The translations under genes and the position numbers were made by a program. 64,000 bases of DNA from Phyto melanocephala (taxonomy: Eukaryota; Arthropoda; Insecta; Diptera; Rhinophoridae). The stretch covers positions 107,649,947 through 107,713,946 of the forward strand of contig OW799235.1 in NCBI GenBank assembly GCA_941918925.1, in the 5' to 3' direction. Shown here piece after piece: positions 49,779-59,900 of the stretch (within the stretch, counting starts at the first letter, position 1; every line of letters starts with the position of its first letter). Under the pieces are notes generated by a model, which worked only from the letters and a program-made list of their open reading frames with translations, did no database searches and was not told the DNA's origin.

Positions 49779-52700
49779 TATGTTATACAATTACAATTAC
49801 TTTGCATGTGTGGGGCATACCGCGCCCCTTGCTCTGTTCTTTTTGGATTTTTGCTTGAAAAGTAAATTTATAGTGTAACGAATCACACATAATTTTAATG
49901 TCACGCCTCCTATACATTTTGCGCATAAATTTGTAAATTTTTCCTTAAGTATCTCATACCAGGTATAAAAATTACAATAGTCATTCATATTCTAGTTCGT
50001 ATAATTCGTTATTTTTCTCTTTAAATAAAAAAAATATTTGAAATGCTTTAAATTAAAATTTGTGGAGGATAGCACGGTCTCAGCTCTGATCTTAAGCAGC
50101 ATATGAATCTCAAGTGGTGCCTTGCCCACTTTTCTAAGTTCAATTACGCATAGCATAGTCCACAAGAAGTTCGAAAACTTCAGTGTTGCAACAATCTCAC
50201 AGAAACTGCTGAGGCTTTTAAAAATTTTAAATAAAATTTTTTATAATTTTATTTAAAAAAACCAAATCCATCCAGCTACTTTTGACTTGTGGTATTACCC
50301 ACGTACGTCATTTCGTTGTTCTATGTAGATATTCGACTAGTTTATGAATATACAATCAATGCAAAATTAATTCTTTTGCAAAAATTTACATAAAATTAAA
50401 AAAATATTATTTTTTTTTTAATGTTGTTGAAGTTGTCAGCGACCTTTCTTAGAAGGTTTGCATGGATATCAAAACATTTATCTCTATAGTTCATTGTCCA
50501 CATTTTAAGTTTTTTTTTTGTTTATTAAACTATTTCTCCTTTTGCTTATGTTCATGATGTGACAGCATAAAAATATATTAGACTTTTAAGCAATAAAATT
50601 GTTTTTTAATTTTTATTTCTCTTTAATATACCAGACGCACAGTCGTGAATTTTGCAAAAATAAATTATTTAAATAAATATGGGGTTTTTTTTAAACTTAA
50701 CTTAGATACAACCTGAAATGTAGTCTGGTTTAAATTTACTAATTTATTTGTTGACATTTGAAAGACATCAACTAAAAATCCTGTTACGTACATACATATA
50801 TCATTTATCTTGAATAGTTTAGGAAATATTTGACCTTGAAAACTTGTATCAATATTATGTTTTGGTATTATATCACTGCGGCACAGAGTCTTGAAGATAT
50901 TCGAAAAATATTAGTTTTTTGGACGGACAAAGATTGTAAGTGTAGCATAGTTGAAAAAATGATAAAACTTAAAAATTGCATGCAAATGGTAGCACTAATG
51001 GTGTTTTCTTTTCTAACAAACAATGTTGCCCTTTTATAGTTAAACACTTTTCAAAGGTCGCCTACACCCTAACAAAATGCTACCTTTATAATCAGCAGAA
51101 TAGAACAAAAATTTTCACCGTTTTTACATGATAGCTGTATTTTTATATGAAACTGCATTTCTTACTTCCATTTTAATAATTTGGGACCATAAATTATTTT
51201 TAACCACTACAAAAACTTAATTCTCCTTTTTAATATCAACTGTTAAAAAGTGCAATATTCTAACCCTTTGATTTAATTCAGGGTACAACATGTAACATTT
51301 TTTGTTATTTTTATGGCAACATTATTACAAAAGAACTTGTCACCCGTTTATAATATTGCATATTTTTAAGAAAAGAATACAAAAGAAGGCATAGGGCAGA
51401 ATTAATGCAACATTAACGTCAGAAAAGAAAACACCATAAGCCAACTTTTTGTTGTATCGCTCACCAAAAATTATAAAATTTTTTTTCTTTCTATTTGCTG
51501 CAAACATTTTGCAAGTCAACTTAATGTAATATTTCGTATAAAAAATTAATTTACATTATTGAAACAAATACATTAAAAGTGAACCAAAATATTCGTACAC
51601 CAATTGATTTTTGATCGTGCAGTTAAGTGTAAAAGACAGCTAAGGGAAACTGGTGCGCCCAAATTTGTCGTAAATCATTATTATGCAAATATTTTATTTT
51701 TCACTTTAATAAATTTCTCATTAATCAAATTTGTTTATAACAACCTTTTCACACATATTTATGTATGTTTAAAATAACACACTTATGTATAAGCCGATAA
51801 CACGTGTATTGTGATTAATTTACAACGTAAAAAGTGATTTAAAACATTAAAACAAGTCGATTGTTTACAATTTTATAAAAAAAAATTTTTTTAATTTTTC
51901 ATCGTGGGCAAATTCCCTTTTCTGTAAGGCAACTTCATGTGTCAATCTAAACCAAATTAAATTTAAATAAAATTCATATTCACACACTTAAGTGTGACAC
52001 TGTACAATTGAGCAACAGGTTATAGTTAAAATTCTATATATTGATTAAAGACTTGAATACTTATTTTACTTATTTATTTACTAATTTTTTTTTATAAAAA
52101 CACGTGTATTAATGCTAAAAATGAAAGATGTATTAGGAAGCATTTTGCAAACAGCCAACGTATTCAAATTCTTCTTAAAATTAAATGTGTTTATAACAAT
52201 GTGTATTTCTTTCAAGCTCAAAAACTTATGTGTGACACTGTATTTTGGATAAACAGGTTATAATTAAAATTCAATATATTGTTAACTACTCTTTTTGGAC
52301 AATAACACGTGTATTTGTATAAAAATTGTAAAACGTTCTAGCCCAAAACTTGTGTTTGTCTCATATATAAACTTGTATATATTTTTAATTTTAGCATAAA
52401 ACAGTAATAAATTAAAAACAGTTATAATAAATTTTAATATTAAAAAATTTAGTTGCAAGTCTAGCATAAAAGTACATCCATTCTTTTTTGACTGTTTCCT
52501 TCATTAGTTTACGTGTGACTGATGTCATTGGTTGTTTGTCTTTACAGTTTGTTTTGTGTTAGACTGCAAGACATATTTAACTGGTTTTAAGTACGCAAGG
52601 TAGAGTTGTAGTCATAATATTAGCATTAAAGAAGGCATAAGGTTTTAGAATTTTAAATAAAAACTTGTAGTTTTGCTTCTTAAAATTTTACTAAATTGTT

Positions 52701-53362
52701 CCAAATGATGATCATATTAACAAAAGAAAATTTATGCGCCCAAATAGAGACGTAAAAATCTCCAATAGCATTGCTTAAAAGCTTTCAAATAGCTTTAGTA
52801 TCTATTTAAATTTAGATACAGTCAAGGCGTAAGAAATAGCGTTCTCAAACAAAAAGTCGACATCGGTAACATTATATTCCAGCAGTTGTATTTTAAAGTT
52901 TTGCCAACTTCTAGGCGAATCTAAATCAGCTAATGTCCATACAAAATATATAAAGCAAAGACGAATAGCGCGGCCTTAACGTTTTGTAATTAGAAAATTT
53001 AAATTTGATAGCACACTAGATAGTGAAGTTGGCTGCAAAACAACTACTTTGTATTATTCGATTAGCTTTATGGAAATATCCTGATTTTATTATCGTTCTT
53101 ATTTTTTCTTATTTTTGGGTTTTATCAGCAAAATAAATTAACATTTACTGTTATTGATACTTTTATTTAAGCGTAAAACCTCTCGTAGGATTACTTTTGA
53201 TGCGCTGATTTAGGTTGGACAGTTGGACCTTATTGATTAGAAGATTTTCTATGTGGTTTTGTGGAAACAATATTAGCTTTAGAGTCCACAGGTATTAAAA
53301 ATGTATTTTAAAAATTATTAGAATTGCAGAAATCGGTATTAAAGAATAAAAATACACGTAAC
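49779..53362. other. non-coding AT-rich DNA
   Basis: Two segments (about 51960-52045 and 52200-52300) share CTTA.GTGTGACACTGTA and AACAGGTTATA.TTAAAATTC, a direct duplication of about 250-bp period that also includes ACACGTGTATT. No gene is supported. Confidence 0.5.
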
Positions 53363-54077
53363 GCTAGGCGCACAATTGGGACGAACGACGAATTTTTCGT
53401 CGCGAATATTCGTCATCAAAAATAAAACACATTTGTGTATATGATTATATGTATTGTATGCATTATACAATTGTGGCGTCAGTCGAAGTTCGCTATACGC
53501 GGCGAACTCTGCATTAGATTTATTTCTATTTCTTACGCCGGCGAACGACGACCATTTTTTTTATCAAATTTGGGTTTACTTCTCAACTTTTTAAGAAAAT
53601 AAAGTTAGTTTTTACTTTAATAATTGCTTTATTTTTTATTTTAAAACATTTAAAATAAGTATAAAAAAGTTAAGTACAAAAATTTATTTTTATTTGTGTT
53701 TTTGCAAATGTTTCAGTTTATTAAGTGATATATTTTTCATATGGTCACACTATTAGCTGTTATACACAAACAAAATTTTTAAATTTTTTAAATTTAATGC
53801 ACGTACCGACATTCTTTGCAAACGTTTGCTTATACGTAAACATGTTTTTATTATTACAGAAATTATATTTATTGTTTTGTTGCGTTTCACAAAAAATTAA
53901 ATTCTTAGATTATTTTTGTTTTTTCTTTGCACAAACATTAAACAATTTTATCAACTATAAAAGATGTTACTTTTTCTCGTCGTTGTGCTTCACACGACGA
54001 CTTTGCACAACGAATTTTTACCGAAGAGTTCGTCGTGTTGGGCGAAATTCGTCGTTCGTCCCAATTGTGCGCCGAGC
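53363..54077. mobile_element. 715-bp non-autonomous DNA transposon with ≥29-bp perfect inverted ends
   Basis: GGCGCACAATTGGGACGAAC continues into GACGAATTT at both ends in inverted orientation. The subterminal parts are rich in CGTCG/CGACG and TTCGTC, in contrast with the AT-rich middle. The open frame at 53725-54081 is not convincing as protein. No clear target duplication is seen, so the superfamily is not assigned. Confidence 0.75.
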
Positions 54078-54588
54078 ATAAGAAATAATCTGGATCCGAA
54101 AGTAAAAGCAAATTTATGTTTTAACCCTTAAAGTATACTATATATGGAGTGTAGGGTAAACAATATCCATAATTTTAAGTTTAAACGACCGCGATTTATT
54201 TCACTATAAATGATTTTCTTGTCGCTTATTTTGCTGTAAAATTATTTTTGAAATACTTGGTACTTATTTTGCTGTTAATTCATATTTTTGTTGAAATATA
54301 TTTTGTTTGAAAGAAAAGTATCTATTTAATAGCTTCACAAGCATTAGAAAAATCGCTTACAAGAATTATCATTCAATTTAAAATAGAGTTTGTATATAAT
54401 TTCTCATTATAAAATACACATTGAAGAATAGAAGAAAATTAAAATAGAACAACGTTGAAAAAAAAAATTAAGCTGAATCAAAAGCAAGATGCAACAGAAC
54501 AATAAGAAACTTTTTTTAAATATTTTAATAGTAAACCTCGACCAGAGTAAAACTTGTCCTGTAATGCGATGAGTTCACATGTATTAAA
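54078..54588. other. non-coding AT-rich DNA
   Basis: Nothing recognised between the 53363 TIR element and the DINE-like repeat. Confidence 0.5.
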
Positions 54589-55342
54589 AACAAGTAACAG
54601 TGCTATATTCGGCCGTGCCGAATCTTATATACCCTTCACAACGTGTAGTCATGCAATAACAATTGTTTGTATCACCATTCATCCCATATAAAATACGTGC
54701 ATACGTACACGTTAGAATAAATGTGGCATCGAATCCCAGCTGAGCCAAAAAAATTTTATTTTATTTAATATATTATTTATATTTTATTATTTTTTTTTTA
54801 TATTTTTTTTTTAATTTTTTTAAAAATTTTTTTTAGAAAAATTTTTAAAAAATTTTTTAAAATTTTTTTTAAAATTTTTTTTAATTTTTTTTTTGTAGTT
54901 TTTTTTTATTATTTTTTTCTTATTTTTAATATTTTTTTTTTTGTAATTTTTTTTGTTTGGTATGTTTTTCACATGTATGTATGTATGTATGTATGTTGTT
55001 GTTGTAATTGTGAAAAAAAACGAGGTGGTCGTGGTTTTTTGCTCATATCTCAGAAAGTTATGGGGCGATTGTGCTGAATTTCAATAGCGATTCATTCCTG
55101 GATATTTCCAAGAGATTGATACCATATACATATCTGAGGAACATATAGTTGCTTCTAAAAGTTGATTTCAACCAACACACGGACAGACGGGCAGACGGAC
55201 AGACGGTCAGGGCTTAATCGACTCCTCTATTCATAAGCTTTCAGAAAATATATACTTTATGGGGTCGGAAATGAAAATTGTAGAAATTACAAACGGAATG
55301 ACAAAGCTATATATACCCTTGTGCACCACAGGTGAAGGGTAT
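54589..55342 (+). mobile_element. Helentron/DINE-1-like repeat with rearranged centre
   Basis: It starts AACAAGTAACAGTGCTATAT with the perfect ATTCGGC-CGT-GCCGAAT hairpin and ends ATATATACCCTTGTGCACCA then CAGGTGAAGGG. The block CGAATCCCAGCTGAGCC lies before the A/T tract here and on the opposite strand to its position in the 44297 copy, so the middle appears inverted or recombined. Confidence 0.6.
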
Positions 55343-55989
55343 AAAAATCGCCTATAGGAGAGCCTTTAAACTGCCTTAATTATCTAGTAACACTACTGTT
55401 TTTTTCCATATGCCTTATGGTACTCAATTTATTTGCTATGATATATATATTTTTTCTTTATTTCTTGCCTGTTTTTGTTTTTATATTCTACTTAATTTGA
55501 AAACAAAACCACTAAAAAAGTTGCAGAAAAAGCTTTTTGAATGATGATTCATTTAGGTGAGAGTAAATGTTATGTTACTAATGTTTACACTGAGACATAA
55601 TGAATGGAAGTAGTGTAAAATAGAATACATTACTTTTTGAACGTTTTAAGCAGCTCTTTAGTACACATTTATCTCAACATATTGTGATACAAGCTCGGAA
55701 AAATCAAAGCACAACAAGAGAACAAGAGCGTTTAAAACGTCAGCGATCAAAACAAACATTAGACGGTAATTTTGAATCTTCCTATACCTTGCTAAGGGAA
55801 AATTATTTATTTGTTTGTATTCGAAAAGATTTTGTATAAATGTTTTTTAATACAAGTTGAGCCCGGTCCACATCGCTGAGTCTTACGATGTTTTTTACCT
55901 GTTCACTTTTGAAGAGATACATTACATGCATTAATGTCATAAAATTATTCCACTAACTTCGCTTCTTGAGATAAGCAGGTAGTAGCCAG
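55343..55989. other. upstream flank of the elongase gene
   Basis: No coding content. This is the likely proximal promoter region if the TATA at 55990 is used; no enhancer-type motif can be named with confidence. Confidence 0.45.
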
Positions 55990-55997
55990 TATATAAG
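55990..55997 (+). promoter_or_regulatory. candidate TATA box for the elongase gene
   Basis: TATATAAG followed by GC-richer CTGCGGC, the usual context of a TATA core promoter. About 30 bases downstream is a CCATAG that could serve as an initiator. AT-rich DNA makes chance TATA matches common, so this is an inference from position about 860 bases upstream of the ATG. Confidence 0.3.
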
Positions 55998-56020
55998 CTG
56001 CGGCAACAAAGTAACCTCCA

Positions 56021-56062
56021 TAGCAAATTTTAGTAAAATTCATCAAAAAAGCTAAGCGTTAA
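56021..56062 (+). other. candidate non-coding 5' UTR exon of the elongase
   Basis: It would run from a start about 30 bases after TATATAAG to TTAA|GTGAGA, a usable donor, and splice to the acceptor at 56833. Intron length would be 771 nt. The start is inferred from the TATA spacing; the acceptor just before the ATG is the firmer part. Confidence 0.3.
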
Positions 56063-56833
56063 GTGAGATTAATACGAACAACAGTAATTGGTAGTACATA
56101 TGTATATAAGCGGCTAAAATACACTTTTTATTTCATCAACTTCTGGCTCCTGCTAACAATAAATAATAAAAAAGTAAAAGTGAAACATAAAGAAAATAGT
56201 AGTTCATTACAAAATATGTTTGTTGTAAATATTTGCCCAACTCTGTATAAATAAAGTGTATCACAGTGCCCTACTGAGGCAGTATTATTAGATTACACAT
56301 ATGACAAGTAAAATTTTTAAATAAACTATTCAAACAGGATTCAGAACACATACACAGGGTCTTCAAGATCACCCAGAAATTTATTTATTGAAAATAACAC
56401 AATATTTGTATATTTACATACAAATTGAGCGCAGCTAAATAACTATTTATTTAAATAAATATTGTTTTTCGAATCAGTTTTGTTATCAAAAACAAACAAG
56501 AAACAAATAAGTTTTTCTAATTGTACGCAACACTAACGAAGAATAGTAAACATTACGGCATTGCCAACCTAAACAAAGAATTTTTTTTTGAAGTAATCAT
56601 GAACATGTAATACTTTAAATAAAGGTTTATAAGTGTTTGTTTAACTAGTTTGTGTTTTAAATCCAAAATGATTGTTATTTTTCTCTGAATGCGGCCGTTA
56701 AAGTGTTTTACGTAAATATTTAATTTTCTTTATTGGTTTTGTTAAAAGTTTATACATGCACATGTGCACACACACACACACAATTTAATATATGCAGCGG
56801 CATATGTATTATAAATGTTTTCAATTATTACAG

Positions 56834-56850
56834 CCAAATCATCTATCATA
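56834..56850 (+). other. 5' UTR part of the elongase ATG exon
   Basis: Seventeen bases between the TTATTACAG acceptor and the ATG. The context just before the ATG is CATA, reasonable for insects, which prefer A at -3. Confidence 0.55.
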
Positions 56851-56908
56851 ATGACGACATATATGAAAATTTTTAACGAACGTTATTTAACGTTGTCGAA
56901 AGGAGTGG
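56851..56908 (+). CDS. ELOVL coding exon 1 (N-terminal 19 codons)
   Basis: The exon encodes MTTYMKIFNERYLTLSKGV plus the first base of the next codon. It ends at GTGG|GTAAGT, a near-ideal donor in phase 1. The next exon starts in the matching phase, so the joined codon is GAT and reads ...SKGV-D-ETVDSWFLMSS, the normal arrangement at an elongase N-terminus. The chosen ATG lies 17 bases after a TTATTACAG acceptor at 56825-56833, so an upstream 5' UTR exon is likely. An earlier in-frame ATG at 56815 lies before that acceptor and would be intronic. The exon is short, so it rests on phase, splice sites and fit to the family rather than on coding statistics. Confidence 0.75.
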
Positions 56909-59900
56909 GTAAGTTTAATTTCTATATAAAAGTTTTTAAAGAAAGGTTAAAGTCGACTATTGCCAATCACTTGATACCCTACAGCAACTACAAGTAAAGT
57001 TGTATATTTTGTATATTTTTATTAAATAGAAGTAGTATTTGGAAATTATTTCAAGATCGAAACAGAGCAGAAAAATAAAAACAAGAGTTCTATATTCGGC
57101 CGTGTTGAATCTGATAATACCCTTCACCATCACAGCGACCACTTGGTATTTTAACCTGGACTTTAGATTTAATTTTAAAGTAATGTTGATTTATTGTTTC
57201 TGACGTGTCATCTTTGATATTAAATTTTTGCTAGTCAACTTCTTGTACTTGATACCCATCTAGAATGGATTGAGAAACAAATTATCCCTCATTTTGCTTT
57301 TAGACGCCATCTTATATTTAAACTTTTTCATAATTTAGTGTAATTTACTGCTCAGACACTTTCATTTGATAGCAATATTGAAGGTGTTGAAGTGGGTAGA
57401 TTTTTAAATACTAGATTTGACCCCTTTATAATTTAAAAATTTTCAGTGGTTGTCATCAGTTTTTTATGAATTGTTCTAGACGTAAACGTATCTAGTAATT
57501 ATCCCAGTACTCAGTACTGATAAATGTTAATTTTTATGGGGAAAAACACTAACACGACGAACATTGCTCAATCGATTCTCCCAGTCATACGTTTTAAGAA
57601 AATATTTACTTTATGGGGTTGAAAATTAATATTGTAAAAATTACAAACGGTGAGCAACGCTATATCTGTGGCTTAGCTAAAAGGGCCAATGTCACTTTTT
57701 TGCTCTTTTGAGTTAATCATTGCATGAGATTTTTTTTCTTGCTCTATTTCATTATGGTAAAACAGCTAAAGTCATACTTAACCCAGAACACCTTCATAAA
57801 TAAAATGCTGGCCAATAACACTATGAAAGCATCTATAAAAGTTAAAGTTCAATTCCAGTTTTCTCAAAAGTAAATATTTTGACATTGGCCCTTTTAGCTC
57901 CAAGCCAGAGATATATACCCTTGACACTACAGGTGAAGGGAATGGCAATAACAAAATCACACTTCATAAATTTAAATAAAAGAATCTAAAAAATCTGCCG
58001 GTTATGTATGTTTAGCTTTGAAATAATGATATAAAATTAGGAAACCTCATGACAGAAAAATATTAAAAATACAAATAAATTTTAACTGTCATATTCATAC
58101 AAATTATTTTAGGTTTATTAAAGACTTATTTGACAGATGTTGTACAGAAATTTGTCAAATAAGCCTTCAATAAATATAAAATATTTTATATAAATACGTC
58201 AGTAAATTTACTTACATATATAACTAGTAGTTGGTGTTGGGTATCATATAGTCCCATGGCATTCCTCTTTTTTTTACTACTTTAATGTCTGGTAAGATTA
58301 TACTACATAAATGTAATTGTACAGTACAAAGATATATTTAATGTAATGTTCTTCTCTTTAGATGAAACAGTGGACAGCTGGTTTTTGATGAGCTCTCCGG
58401 GACCTGTATTTTCAATTGTAGTCGCCTATTTAATATTTGTTTTAAAAATTGGTCCAGCATTTATGAAGTCTCGCCAGCCATACAATTTAAAAAATTTTAT
58501 GATTGCTTACAATGCCTTCCAAGTGTGCTATTCTTTGTGGATGTGTCATACGGTAAAGTATTTTGAGATTTGATTTACAAATGCATTTGCGTTTGCATTT
58601 ACGATTTCCAAAATGATTTTTTTTTTTTAATTTTTTGTGCAGCTGTATTGTTTTACTTTACAGCTTTCAGTATCGTTAAAATGTGTGTCTTAGTATAAAC
58701 GCAGTATTGGCTCTTTTTCGCTTTTAACAATATATCCAATGTATTTCTTTCTCTGCGTAAAAAGCTTTTTTCTGTAGGATTCTCTACCTTACGAACAGTA
58801 ACGATACATATTAAATAAACGGTAACAGGTTTTGTGTATGTGAGAGAGTTTGTCCGCTGAGACGTAACATCACTATACAGATCTAGTAACTTAACAATTA
58901 TCGTAAGAAGTTTGCTTAGCTTTTTTTTGTGATTGAGAAGAAGACTAAATGATAGTTACGCCATCAGACATTTTCTTTTATACTGTAGACTTCATGTCAG
59001 TAATGTTTTGTTAAAAAATTTTTTATACAGCGTGTTTTTTAAAGGTTTTATATTCCAACTGGGATTAGGCGGTTATTAGATCGGTTTGTCAGCAAAATCG
59101 TGCGGATTATAGCCTTTAATTGTATTCCCCAGGGTTATGTAAAATCATTGATTTATGCAAATAAACCAACATTATTAAATAACCTGATAGACCAAATATT
59201 GGGGACCATTGCCAAGTTACGAATAAATTTGCTGGGAAAGTGATTGAAACTTAGACTTTTAGGTTAATAAGTCATGTACACAAACACAAAGGCAAAAATC
59301 TGCGATAGAACTTGCAATCTTTTTCATTAAATGAAACAGCGTCATATGACTTGCTCTTCCAAATGCTCAATGTCCTGATGCAGTGCAATAGTAAATTCAC
59401 GAACACGAATAAATTGATTTAATTAGACTGTCACAATAAGCATCCAAAGCTGTTGATAAAAACATGAGTCACGAATTATTTTTTCCCCTTTTCAAAAAAC
59501 GGATTTTCAACGCCTAAAATTGATGTAATTATTAAGCTACAGATTGTTCAAGTTGGAATGATTTTAAATGCTTATATGTTATTAAAACGTTGTTTTTCAT
59601 TGCATTAAACTTCTGAGGCCTAGTGCCAATAATAACCACCCTTTAAATGGCTACCTTTTTTGTGTTGATATTTAGTTGATCTTTTTTTAAGTTATTTTGT
59701 GTGTAGCTTTGTTGATGTAAAGCCAGCCTTTCTTTCAAGAAACCGCACAAAAAAAATCAGTTCTACAAAGTTTAAAACACAGAAACACGAGGTGACAACA
59801 CATAATTATATTATTTTTTAAATCAATTGGTAATCAAAAAGTCTAGACCGAATAGCCATTGCCATTTATCTCTCGCGGTATTACCTTTAGCTTTATCCTG

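Larger units (their letters stand above)
56909..58361 (+). other. elongase intron 1 (1453 nt) with a nested repeat
   Basis: The intron runs from GTAAGT to TTTAG. Its middle is occupied by a long DINE-like repeat (57080-57942) with a MITE inserted near its right end. The remaining parts, 56909-57079 and 57943-58361, show no recognisable coding or regulatory content. Confidence 0.75.

Noticed and set aside
53725..54081. 118-codon open frame
   Set aside because: It lies in a TIR element and ends in its terminal repeat; the translation is low-complexity with no transposase motif.
56815..56997. 60-codon open frame read straight through the first elongase exon
   Set aside because: Its first 19 bases would be intronic and its 3' part runs past a GTAAGT donor. 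Only 56851-56908 is used.
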